Positions 34,623-42,826 of a stretch of DNA of 64,000 bases are shown here, piece after piece. Source of the stretch: CALINF01 sp039980455 (GTDB lineage: Bacteria; Pseudomonadota; Gammaproteobacteria; Pseudomonadales; Halieaceae); assembly GCA_039980455.1 (NCBI GenBank), contig JBDXCG010000004.1, forward strand, positions 620,001-684,000. The letters run 5' to 3'. Numbering within the stretch: the stretch's first letter is position 1; each line of letters begins with the position of its first letter. Made by a program: the position numbers and the translations under genes. The notes beneath the pieces were generated by a model that saw nothing but the letters and a program-made list of their open reading frames with translations, made no database searches and was not told where the DNA came from.

Positions 34623-35471
34623 TCATTGCCTGGAAAGAGGTGGCTGCATATACGCTATAAGAGTATCGCCACCTGCATAGTTCTGCGCGCTCATCAGGGA
34701 ATCCAGGAATAGGTAAAACAGCTCGGCTTGTGAGGAGATTTCCAGCTTGGCATAGGCGTGTTTGCGGTGAAGCTTTACGGTTTCCATTGAGATAGACAAT
34801 TTCTCGGCAACCGTCTTGGTGCTATGACCGTGAAGCACAAGGTTGATCACCTGGGCTTCGCGCTCGGTTAACAAGCTGGAACCGAAATCAGTGAGAGCAC
34901 CATGCAACTGTGCCCGCAAATTCTGTGAAGCCGCGCTGGAGGTATGTGACGCCCAATGTTGCTGGCAAAGTACCTCAATAGTGGGCGCGATCGCCGCCAA
35001 TGTGGCGAACTGAGTTGCGGAAAAGCGCGTACGCGGCGTGATCTTTCCCAGCGCTATATTGATGAAGCCGTCTTCCATTACGGGAAAGACATAGCCGCAT
35101 TCGTCACGGTAGCCACAATTGCGATACCAGTTCTGATAATACTCGGATTCCTTAAAGCCGGTTGGAGAGAGATCGCGCAAACGGAAAACCCCAAAGTTGT
35201 GATCTCGCTCGGCGGCGAGGTAGTACGGATCCAGCAGGAAGGCACCTTTCACGAAACGGTCCAGCGTTGATGTACCGGGTGCTGAGGGTTCTTCAAAGTA
35301 TTCTATAACCGGCATGGCGCCGCGCGGGTACACGATGATGGTGGCGTCATCAATGGGGATAACCGCTTTCAGCGTTGCTATAAGCTGCTCGGCAAAACCT
35401 TCCTGGCCCACCAGCGGGATGAGTCTGGCCAAGTGTTGGCTGTAGCTGGCATAGGTGGCGAGATCAGGCAT
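34623..35471 (-). CDS. LuxR-family transcriptional regulator
   Basis: 282 residues. The C-terminus has a typical LuxR/FixJ helix-turn-helix: LLTEREAQVINLVLHGHSTKTVAEKLSIS, then VKLHRKHAYAKL. The N-terminal 200 residues resemble neither a response-regulator receiver nor a clear autoinducer domain; a GAF-like sensor fold is possible (KVIPIDDATIIVYP, ECGYVFPVMEDG). It probably regulates the neighbouring sulfotransferase/receptor unit or the glutarate genes, but no direct evidence exists in the sequence. Confidence 0.75.
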   Translation of the reverse strand: MPDLATYASYSQHLARLIPLVGQEGFAEQLIATLKAVIPIDDATIIVYPRGAMPVIEYFEEPSAPGTSTLDRFVKGAFLLDPYYLAAERDHNFGVFRLRDLSPTGFKESEYYQNWYRNCGYRDECGYVFPVMEDGFINIALGKITPRTRFSATQFATLAAIAPTIEVLCQQHWASHTSSAASQNLRAQLHGALTDFGSSLLTEREAQVINLVLHGHSTKTVAEKLSISMETVKLHRKHAYAKLEISSQAELFYLFLDSLMSAQNYAGGDTLIAYMQPPLSRQ

Positions 35472-35525
35472 AGTTCAAGGCTAAATTGTTTTTTGGGGGC
35501 AGGGCGTATTGCCACAGGATCGTCA

Positions 35526-36395
35526 TCATAGCGTGATTGCCACCCAATCCAAAAATGCTTGATTGGCCCGGGAGATCGCTCGTCCTTTGCGTTTGGCAAG
35601 CGCCATGTCCACGGATGTATCACCCAAGATGGGAATGCCTGCAATACCTGGCTCTTGCTCTGCAAGCATCTGCAAACCGACGGTCATGCCGACCCCCTGC
35701 TTTACCATGCGCATCAGTAGCGGCAGGAAATTGGTTTGCAAGCGCAGGTTCAGTGTTGTCTCGGAATCACGACAAAGTGCGTCCAGCTTGCTACGAATAA
35801 AGTAACCGCTCTCATACAGCACCATAGGCTGGTCGTGCAGGTCTTCGATCGTGACGGTTTTCCGTTTGGCCCAGGGGTGATTCGCGGCAACGCAAAGCAC
35901 CATTTTTTCGCGCACAAGGGGTATCAGGTCGAGTTCATCAGAATGTTGAGATCGGTGGGTAACTCCTATCTCCACTTTATCTTCGAGCAGAAGGGTTTCC
36001 ACTCTTTCTGTGCCAGCCTGTGTTACGGCAGCACTCAAGCCGCTGTGCTCATTGAGGAAGGCAGACAGTAGGTCGGGTAAATAATAGGTGGCCAGCATGG
36101 ATGGGCACGCGATGTTCAGCTCACCTTGTATCAGGTCACGCAGGGAAGAGCTGGTAGCGAGCAGCTCAGAGGATTCCCGCAGGATGCGCCGGGTTCTTCG
36201 CAGTACCTCCTCGCCCTCGGCGGTCAGCATGACATCACGACCTGATCGATCCAGCAGCTTGAGCCCGAGCGATTCTTCGAGCTTGCGCACTGCGATGCTC
36301 ACGGCCGGTTGCGCCATATGTAGCTGATGCGCGGCGCGGCTGAAGCTGCGATTGTCAGCTACTGCGGCGAAAATCTCTAACTTGCGAAAGTCCAT
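35526..36395 (-). CDS. LysR-family transcriptional regulator, divergent from gcdH
   Basis: 289 residues from the ATG at 36395 (a TTG at 36410 is an alternative). The N-terminal winged helix is clear: MDFRKLEIFAAVADNRSFSRAAHQLHMAQPAVSIAVRKLEESLG. The effector domain follows. LysR regulators typically control a divergent operon, and here the target would be glutaryl-CoA dehydrogenase plus CoA-transferase; GcdR of Pseudomonas has the same arrangement as I recall, with glutarate as effector. A 9-bp inverted repeat lies in the 107-bp gap. Confidence 0.82.
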   Translation of the reverse strand: MDFRKLEIFAAVADNRSFSRAAHQLHMAQPAVSIAVRKLEESLGLKLLDRSGRDVMLTAEGEEVLRRTRRILRESSELLATSSSLRDLIQGELNIACPSMLATYYLPDLLSAFLNEHSGLSAAVTQAGTERVETLLLEDKVEIGVTHRSQHSDELDLIPLVREKMVLCVAANHPWAKRKTVTIEDLHDQPMVLYESGYFIRSKLDALCRDSETTLNLRLQTNFLPLLMRMVKQGVGMTVGLQMLAEQEPGIAGIPILGDTSVDMALAKRKGRAISRANQAFLDWVAITL

Positions 36396-36408
36396 CTCTA
36401 TAATATAC

Positions 36409-36442
36409 AAAATATATCTAAATTATAGAAAACATATATTTT
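36409..36442. promoter_or_regulatory. 9-bp inverted repeat in the lysR-gcdH divergent gap
   Basis: AAAATATAT at 36409-36417 and ATATATTTT at 36434-36442 are exact inverse copies separated by 16 nt, in an AT-rich patch centred between the two start codons. This is the usual position of a LysR operator, although the arms are low in complexity and could arise by chance in AT-rich DNA. Confidence 0.45.
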
Positions 36443-36502
36443 ATCAATGTGATGGGCTTTGCTACTGTGCGCGTCTGACTATGTGCGACATCGGGAGTGA
36501 TC

Positions 36503-37687
36503 ATGAGTAAAGGTAAGCAATGGCAGAAGCTGGACTGGCAGGACCCGTTCTTGCTGGAACAACAACTGACCGACGAGCAGCGCATGGTGCGCGATAGCGC
36601 GCGTCAATATGCACAGGGGCAATTGCAGCCCCGGCTGCAGGAGGCCTTTCGCAAAGAAGAGACTGACCCGGAAATTTTTCGCGAAATGGGCGCCTTGGGT
36701 TTGCTGGGCTCGACCATCGAAGGTTACGGTTGCCCGGGAGTCGACTATGTTAGCTACGGCTTGATAGCACGCGAGGTGGAGCGTGTGGATTCCGGCTATC
36801 GCTCGATGATGAGTGTGCAGTCGTCGTTGGTGATGTACCCGATCTACGCGTATGGCACTGAGGCGCAGCGTGAAAAGTATCTGCCCAAACTTGCCACGGG
36901 CGAATGGATAGGTTGTTTTGGCTTAACTGAGCCAGATCACGGTTCAGACCCTGGTGGCATGGTGACGCGCGCGCGCAGTGTGGACGGCGGTTATAGCATC
37001 ACTGGCGCGAAGATGTGGATCAGCAACAGCCCCATCGCCGATGTGTTTGTGGTCTGGGCCAAGACCGATGACGACAAGATTCGCGGCTTTGTGCTCGAGA
37101 AAGGCATGTCGGGTCTGAGCGCTCCGAAGATCGAAGGGAAGCTTGCGCTGCGTGCGTCAATCACCGGTGAAATCGTCATGCAGGACGTATTTGTTTCCGA
37201 GGAACATTTACTCCCCGATGTAGAGGGCCTCAAAGGTCCGTTCGGCTGTCTCAATAATGCGCGCTATGGCATTGCCTGGGGCGCGCTTGGCGCAGCAGAA
37301 GCCTGCTGGCACGCAGCGCTTAATTACACTCTTGAGCGCACCCAGTTTGGTCGGCCGCTCGCCTCCAAGCAGTTAATCCAGCTAAAGCTGGCAGATATGC
37401 AAACAGAGATAAGTCTGGGATTGCAGGGCTGCCATCGAGCAGGCGAACTGATGGACGCCGGTAAAATTGCGCCGGAGCTAATTTCGCTTATTAAGCGCAA
37501 CTCTTGCGGCAAGGCACTTGAAATCGCGCGCGCTGCACGCGACATGCTCGGCGGTAATGGTATTTCCGATGAGTACCCTGTGATGCGCCATATGGTGAAT
37601 CTGGAAGTGGTTAATACCTACGAGGGTACCCACGACGTACATGCGTTGATTCTAGGTCGCACCCAAACTGATATCCCGGCGTTTTAA
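36503..37687 (+). CDS. gcdH: Glutaryl-CoA dehydrogenase
   Basis: 394 residues from the ATG at 36503, with GGGAG five bases upstream. Acyl-CoA dehydrogenase fold with the GcdH signature: ARE-VERVDSGYRSMMSVQSSL, FGLTEPDHGSDPGGM, MWISNSPIADVFVVWAK, and the catalytic glutamate in NTYEGTHDVHALILGR. It converts glutaryl-CoA to crotonyl-CoA and CO2 in lysine, cadaverine, 5-aminovalerate and glutarate breakdown. The gene is followed 2 nt later by a CoA-transferase that would activate glutarate. Confidence 0.93.
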   Translation: MSKGKQWQKLDWQDPFLLEQQLTDEQRMVRDSARQYAQGQLQPRLQEAFRKEETDPEIFREMGALGLLGSTIEGYGCPGVDYVSYGLIAREVERVDSGYRSMMSVQSSLVMYPIYAYGTEAQREKYLPKLATGEWIGCFGLTEPDHGSDPGGMVTRARSVDGGYSITGAKMWISNSPIADVFVVWAKTDDDKIRGFVLEKGMSGLSAPKIEGKLALRASITGEIVMQDVFVSEEHLLPDVEGLKGPFGCLNNARYGIAWGALGAAEACWHAALNYTLERTQFGRPLASKQLIQLKLADMQTEISLGLQGCHRAGELMDAGKIAPELISLIKRNSCGKALEIARAARDMLGGNGISDEYPVMRHMVNLEVVNTYEGTHDVHALILGRTQTDIPAF

Positions 37688-37689
37688 TA

Positions 37690-38868
37690 GTGGGTGCGCT
37701 GTCGCACATTCGTGTGCTCGATCTTTCTCGCGTGCTGGCGGGTCCTTGGGCAAGCCAGATTCTGGCGGACTTAGGCGCAGAAGTCATTAAGGTAGAGCGC
37801 CCCGAGCACGGGGATGACACGCGCGCCTGGGGCCCTCCATTCATGTCCGATAGCAACGGTGAACCGACATCGGAGTCGGCCTACTATTTGTGTACAAATC
37901 GCGGTAAACAATCGGTTGCCATCGATATGAAAACGCCCGAAGGGCAGGAGATCATCCGCCAACTCGCCGCCGACAGCGATATTCTTATCGAAAACTTTAA
38001 GGTAGGTGGTGCGGCGAGTTTTGGTTTGGACTACCCCTCACTGGCTGAGCTCAACTCCCGGTTGGTGTATTGCTCTATTACAGGTTTTGGCCAGAACGGT
38101 CCGCTGAAAGACAGGCCAGGCTACGATTTTCTTGTGCAGGCCATGGGCGGCTTGATGAGTGTTACTGGCGAGAAAGACGGTGAGCCAGGCGCGGGTCCGC
38201 AAAAAGTGGGAGTGGCGCTCACAGATATCATGACAGGCCTGTATGCGGCGATCGGTATTCTTGCAGCGCTTGCCGAGCGGGAGCAATCAGGTTTGGGGCA
38301 GCACGTTGATCTGGCGCTTCTCGATGTCACCGCGGCGACCCTGGCGAATCAGGCCACCAATTATCTAGTCGGCGGCATGAATCCCACACGGCTGGGTAAC
38401 GCGCATCCCAATGTGGTGCCTTATCAGTCTTTTGTCTGTGCAGACGGGCATTTGATCGTAGCTGTGGGTAATGACGCGCAATTTCGTCGCTTTGTTGCAG
38501 AGCTCGGGCTGTCGGAAATGGCGGATGATCCCCGGTTTGCAACGAACCGCAAGCGCGTCGAAAATCGCGAGGAATTGATTCCGCCTTTACAAGCCAAGAT
38601 GTTGGAGCATTCTAAGCAGGAGTGGATCGATCGACTCGAAGCAGTCAGTGTACCTGCCGGGCCGATTAACTCTGTGGCAGAGGTGTTCGATGAGCCGCAG
38701 CTTGCGGCAAGACAAATGCGCGTGCAGGTGCCGCATCCTCTCAATCCTGAACTTGAACTTGTTGGCAGCCCGATCAAGTTGTCGCGTACGCCGGTAGATG
38801 ACCGTCGCCCGCCGCCGATGCTCGGAGAACATACCGAGCAGGTGCTGGCCAAGCTTAATCTCCGGTGA
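37690..38868 (+). CDS. CaiB/BaiF-family CoA-transferase, probably glutarate-activating
   Basis: 392 residues from a GTG at 37690, two bases after the gcdH stop. Class III CoA-transferase motifs: IRVLDLSRVLAGPWASQILADLG at the N-terminus, AIDMKTPEGQEI, and the catalytic aspartate in VALTDIMTGLYAA. Tight coupling with gcdH supports succinyl-CoA:glutarate CoA-transferase activity, as in other gcdH operons and human SUGCT, but other dicarboxylates cannot be excluded. With gcdH it would carry the C5 carbon of cadaverine or lysine to crotonyl-CoA. Confidence 0.85.
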   Translation: MGALSHIRVLDLSRVLAGPWASQILADLGAEVIKVERPEHGDDTRAWGPPFMSDSNGEPTSESAYYLCTNRGKQSVAIDMKTPEGQEIIRQLAADSDILIENFKVGGAASFGLDYPSLAELNSRLVYCSITGFGQNGPLKDRPGYDFLVQAMGGLMSVTGEKDGEPGAGPQKVGVALTDIMTGLYAAIGILAALAEREQSGLGQHVDLALLDVTAATLANQATNYLVGGMNPTRLGNAHPNVVPYQSFVCADGHLIVAVGNDAQFRRFVAELGLSEMADDPRFATNRKRVENREELIPPLQAKMLEHSKQEWIDRLEAVSVPAGPINSVAEVFDEPQLAARQMRVQVPHPLNPELELVGSPIKLSRTPVDDRRPPPMLGEHTEQVLAKLNLR

Positions 38869-38966
38869 GCAGTTAAAAGCGATTGGATCTAACTGCGAGC
38901 TTGCTTTCACCAGCAGCAGATGAATAATCGAGCGCTTCGTCAATCGGTTTGTCTTGAGGGCGCGTC

Positions 38967-40151
38967 GTGAAAAAATTTCTGTGGTTGTTGCTTGTTTTGG
39001 CGGTGCTTGTTGCCGGCTCTGGTGCATTTTTGCTGTGGGGTAAGCAACCCTCTCCTTTCTCAGCCGGTAGTGAAAGCGCCGCGCGACTTAACCCTGGTCC
39101 GTTTGAGGTGCATTCGCATGAAGAGCTGTTCATCGACAGTTCGCGCAACACCAACCCCAATGGTGATTTTGCTGGCAGTGCAGGGCGTCGCCTAGAAGCC
39201 ACGGTCTGGCATCCTGCGTCCAGCGCCCAAGGCCCCTATCCACTGGTTATGTATAGCCATGGTTTTACCTCTACTCGTCAAGGCGGGACTTACCTTGCAG
39301 AACATCTTGCCAGCCATGGCTATGTCGTGGTGGCGGCCGACTATCCGCTGACCAGTTTCTCGGCGCCTGGTGGGCCTGCAGTTGAAGATGTGGTCAATCA
39401 GCCGGCAGATATAAGCTTTATGATTGATCGCGTGCTCGAACAAAACAGCACAGAGGGCCATATGCTGGCTGGGATGATTGATCCTGAGCGAATTGGCGCT
39501 ACAGGCATTTCTCTCGGTGGTATGACAACAACGCTAGTGACGTATCATGCTGATATGCGCGACCCTCGAATCAAAGCAGCATTATCGATTGCTGGTCCGA
39601 CGGCTCAGTTCACGCCGCATTTTTTTACCACTACAGATGCGCCTTTCATGATGTTGGCCGGGGATGTTGATGCGCTTGTGCCGTATCAAACCAATGCAGC
39701 TCCAGTCATTCAGAAAAAGGCCGGTGCCGAACTAGTGACCGTGCGCAATGGCTCACATACCGCATTCGCAGGCCCCGCCGCCAGTCTGAGATGGATGAAT
39801 AACCCGGATTCATTGGGCTGTGCTGTGGTACTGCGCAATATTGATTCGGGGCAGAACGTGGACTGGGGTGAGATTCTGGGTGGGGCGGAGCAGGGCGTAG
39901 ATGCCGACTTTCCCAATGATCTGTGTGTGATGGATCCTTTGCCCCAGGCGCTGAATGTACTTCGGCAGCAGATGATCGCGCAGGTGGTTGTGACGGCTTT
40001 TTTTCAGGCGCAACTAGGGGCTGATGAGGGCGTGCGCAGTGCAGCCCGGCGTTATCTGCAGCACACTCTGGCCGAGGAAGTCCCCGAGATAGATTACGCC
40101 CGTGCTTCTGATTCTGAGACTGAAGCTGTCGGCGCTAGCGTAGGTCTGTAG
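38967..40151 (+). CDS. Exported or membrane-anchored alpha/beta hydrolase (PAF-AH/dienelactone hydrolase-like)
   Basis: 394 residues from a GTG at 38967. An N-terminal hydrophobic segment (LWLLLVLAVLVAGSGAFLLW) acts as signal anchor. The hydrolase core has LVMYSHGFTSTRQGG (oxyanion region), the nucleophile S182 in GATGISLGGM, an acid in AGDVDALVPY and a histidine in NGSHTAF, a complete triad. It resembles plasma PAF-acetylhydrolase and dienelactone hydrolase relatives; substrate unknown. Located after the glutarate operon, 98 bp downstream, possibly independent. Confidence 0.75.
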   Translation: MKKFLWLLLVLAVLVAGSGAFLLWGKQPSPFSAGSESAARLNPGPFEVHSHEELFIDSSRNTNPNGDFAGSAGRRLEATVWHPASSAQGPYPLVMYSHGFTSTRQGGTYLAEHLASHGYVVVAADYPLTSFSAPGGPAVEDVVNQPADISFMIDRVLEQNSTEGHMLAGMIDPERIGATGISLGGMTTTLVTYHADMRDPRIKAALSIAGPTAQFTPHFFTTTDAPFMMLAGDVDALVPYQTNAAPVIQKKAGAELVTVRNGSHTAFAGPAASLRWMNNPDSLGCAVVLRNIDSGQNVDWGEILGGAEQGVDADFPNDLCVMDPLPQALNVLRQQMIAQVVVTAFFQAQLGADEGVRSAARRYLQHTLAEEVPEIDYARASDSETEAVGASVGL

Positions 40152-40183
40152 TGAGGATCTGGCGCAAACTAAAGGTGTCTGTC

Positions 40184-41386
40184 TTATGCTAGCTCCAGCA
40201 GTAAGGCGCTGCCGCTGCCGCCGGCGCCACTGGCGGCGATCAAGCCCCGCGTTAGTGAAGATCGTTCCAGTTCGTCGAGTAGCGAACCTGTCATCATAGC
40301 GCCCGTTGCACCCATGGGATGGCCTAGCGCAATCACGCCACCGTTGACATTCAGCCTCTCACTGGAGATACCCAGTGTTTGCTCTGCCTTGATGATCGTC
40401 GCGGCGAATGCCTCGTGCAGCTCAAACAAATCCACATCTGACTGGGTGAGACTCTGCTCAGATAATAGTGCCTGGGTTGCCGTGATACAGCCCGATAATA
40501 CCTCCAGGGGCTCTGCGCAGGCGGTTTTGGCAGCCACCAATCTGGCTCGCGGTGCAAGCCCCAGTGCGGTTCCCAGTTCAGCATTCCCGAGCAAAACTGT
40601 TGCAGCTCCGTCGCACATGGCAGGCGAGTTGCCCGCCGTATGTAAGTGTTCTATCTGCTCGAGTTCGTCATAGGCCTGCAGTTGCAGCTTATCGGCACCG
40701 GCTGCGCCGATACCGGCAAATGCCGCCGGCAGCGCATTCAGATCTTCCATGGTGAGTTCTGGCCGGATGCACTCATCGCGCACGATTGATTCACCGCGTT
40801 CCTCGTTGCTAATGTTTACCAGTGAAGTAAAGCGTCCTTCCTGCTGTGCGCGATAGGCTCGTTGCTGACTCTGCAAGGCCACCGCATCTATCTGGGTACG
40901 CGTGGCACCGCACCGCGTTGCAATGAGATCAGCGCCGCTACCCATGAGCAGCATATGACATTGCGCAGCGAACTGAGGGTCAGTAAAAATACGCGCTTGA
41001 TCGGACAGCAGCGGCACACGCGACATCATCTCAACGCCGCCAGCGACGACCGCGCCGGCCTGGCCCGCCGCAATCTTGAGGGCGCCGATGCTGATTGCGT
41101 CGACGCTGGATGAGCAAAAGCGATTAACGGTGAGTCCGGGCAATGTATCGGGCCAGCCGGCATAGAGTACCGAGGTTCTGGCAATGTTCGCCGCTTGCTC
41201 ACCGTGTTGGGTAACACAGCCGAGAATGACTTCGTCAACCAGATTGGGGTCTAGCCCCACGCGAGTTTCAAGGTGATGATAAAGCTGGCGCAGCAGTTCC
41301 TGTGGCGTCAGATTGTATAGGCCACCGCTGGGCTTAGCTTTGGTTCGGGCGGTACGGATGGCGTCGTAGATAAAAACATCTTTCAC
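40184..41386 (-). CDS. Thiolase-family acyl-CoA acyltransferase lacking the C-terminal catalytic cysteine
   Basis: 400 residues from a GTG at 41386 that overlaps the upstream thiolase stop (GTGA). Fold and most motifs are normal: nucleophile C91 in NRFCSSSVD, HEAF at 324-327 (as in FadI-type thiolases rather than NEAF), and H356 in IALGHPMGATG. The last motif, usually CxG with the second catalytic cysteine, reads IAASGAGGSG, with S386 (codon AGT) where the cysteine aligns. Condensation or cleavage may therefore be impaired or work differently. Probably acts in fatty or dicarboxylic acyl-CoA metabolism with its neighbour. Confidence 0.8.
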   Translation of the reverse strand: MKDVFIYDAIRTARTKAKPSGGLYNLTPQELLRQLYHHLETRVGLDPNLVDEVILGCVTQHGEQAANIARTSVLYAGWPDTLPGLTVNRFCSSSVDAISIGALKIAAGQAGAVVAGGVEMMSRVPLLSDQARIFTDPQFAAQCHMLLMGSGADLIATRCGATRTQIDAVALQSQQRAYRAQQEGRFTSLVNISNEERGESIVRDECIRPELTMEDLNALPAAFAGIGAAGADKLQLQAYDELEQIEHLHTAGNSPAMCDGAATVLLGNAELGTALGLAPRARLVAAKTACAEPLEVLSGCITATQALLSEQSLTQSDVDLFELHEAFAATIIKAEQTLGISSERLNVNGGVIALGHPMGATGAMMTGSLLDELERSSLTRGLIAASGAGGSGSALLLELA

Positions 41387-42615
41387 CCGCCAACCCCGAC
41401 GACGAAGCTGGCACAGGTCGTGGTACTGCCGCCCACATTGAATGTCTGCATATTGCGGGCGCCGTCAATCTGACAATCTCCGGCTTGGCCGGTTACCTGT
41501 TTGGCACAGTCGAGCAGCATTCTGACGCCGGTTGCGCCTACCGGATGGCCCAGCCCGATGAGTCCGCCGCTCGCGTTAATGGGGAAATCACCGTCGCGGC
41601 TAATCCGATCTTCTTCAACTGCCTTCCAGCTCTCGCCCGGGGCGGTAAGGCCGCTGTGATCGATAGCCATGTACTCAGTAATCGTAAAGCAGTCGTGAGT
41701 TTCCAATCCATCCAGGTCGGTAGTATTGGCAAAGCCTGCGCGCTGTCTCGCCTGCGCAAGCGTGTCGTGAGCGTGAGGAAACATCAGCGGCTGATCCTTG
41801 CTCAATTGCAGCTTGGTTTCCAGCAGGATCGGAGCAGAACGATGCCCCCAGCCTTTGATGCGGGGCAGGTCTGCGAGAGTTTGTCCGGTTTTCGCGGCAT
41901 GCTCGCGCGCTGCTCGCTCGCTGGCCAGAATCACACACGCAGCACCGTCGGTTATCTGACCGCAGTCGAGTTTGCGTACGCTGCCATCAATGACTGGATT
42001 GAGATTGTCATCTTTAGAAAAACAACCGGCCGGAAACTGCCAATCTCGCGATTGGGCTTGGGGGTTGCGTTTGGCGTTGGCAAAGTTGACCTCCGCGATG
42101 CGAGTCAGGTGCTCGCTGTTGACGCCGTAGCGGTGGTCGTATTCCCGAGTGATGCGATCAAACAAATGCGGCCAGGGGTATTCACACTCGGTAGCCTCAT
42201 GCCCTTGCCAGGCTGCGGCCCCCAGGTGCTCAGCGCCAGTGCGGCCATCTACATTGCGCATAAGCTCCAGGCCTAATACGCAGGCAACATCGTAGTGCCC
42301 CGCTTCGATATCGCGCATTGCTGAAAGCACCGCGATAGAACCAGAGGCGCATGCGGCCTCGTGCCGGGAGGTAGGTAGATTTGCCAGCTCCGGATACAGC
42401 TGGCCAAAAAAGCCTCCTATAAGCCCCTGTCCAGCAAACAGGTCGGCAACGAAGTTGCCCACGTGGCCCACTTCAATCTGTGCCGGTTCAATACCTGCTG
42501 CAGCGATGCCACCCTGCAGGGCTTCGGCGAACATATCGTAGAGTTCCAGGCCTTCGCGCGACCAGTTGCGCGCAAAATCCGATTGGCTACCGCCCAGAAT
42601 GTAGATATCTGTCAT
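41383..42615 (-). CDS. SCP-x-type thiolase/acetyl-CoA acetyltransferase
   Basis: 410 residues from the ATG at 42615 (MTDIYILGGS), which is best placed for GGAG upstream; an ATG at 42621 is only two codons earlier. Motifs of the SCP2/SCP-x group: EAACASGSIAVLSAM with the nucleophilic cysteine, HDCFTITEYMA (HDCF in place of HEAF), INASGGLIGLGHPVGATG, and a cysteine-free NVGGS C-terminal block normal for this class. It is translated just before the other thiolase and overlaps it by 4 bp, so the two may form a pair. Confidence 0.8.
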   Translation of the reverse strand: MTDIYILGGSQSDFARNWSREGLELYDMFAEALQGGIAAAGIEPAQIEVGHVGNFVADLFAGQGLIGGFFGQLYPELANLPTSRHEAACASGSIAVLSAMRDIEAGHYDVACVLGLELMRNVDGRTGAEHLGAAAWQGHEATECEYPWPHLFDRITREYDHRYGVNSEHLTRIAEVNFANAKRNPQAQSRDWQFPAGCFSKDDNLNPVIDGSVRKLDCGQITDGAACVILASERAAREHAAKTGQTLADLPRIKGWGHRSAPILLETKLQLSKDQPLMFPHAHDTLAQARQRAGFANTTDLDGLETHDCFTITEYMAIDHSGLTAPGESWKAVEEDRISRDGDFPINASGGLIGLGHPVGATGVRMLLDCAKQVTGQAGDCQIDGARNMQTFNVGGSTTTCASFVVGVGG

Positions 42616-42753
42616 GTTCATTTCTCCGCAAGTGAAACAACGTTCCGGCCAGCGTGCCAGGCGGTTTTTAAACGAGACCTGAAGACTAGAGGACGCTGTG
42701 AGGCATGGCAAGCCTCCGCCTTAAAAGCCTCTATCCGGCAGCCACAGGCCTGC

Positions 42754-42781
42754 TTGCATTAGAGAAACAGGATTCTATACT
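42754..42781 (+). promoter_or_regulatory. Sigma70-type promoter for the carotenoid oxygenase gene
   Basis: TTGCAT at 42754-42759, 16-nt spacer, TATACT at 42776-42781, 45 bp upstream of the start codon at 42827. Both hexamers match the consensus at four to five positions. Confidence 0.5.
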
Positions 42782-42826
42782 CTAGCGCTGCTTTTTACTT
42801 TTAGCCTGTCACTTCAGGAGATCGCC

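Noticed and set aside
41485..42276. A 263-codon plus-strand frame
   Set aside because: Antisense to the SCP-x-type thiolase; no family signal and no ribosome-binding site.
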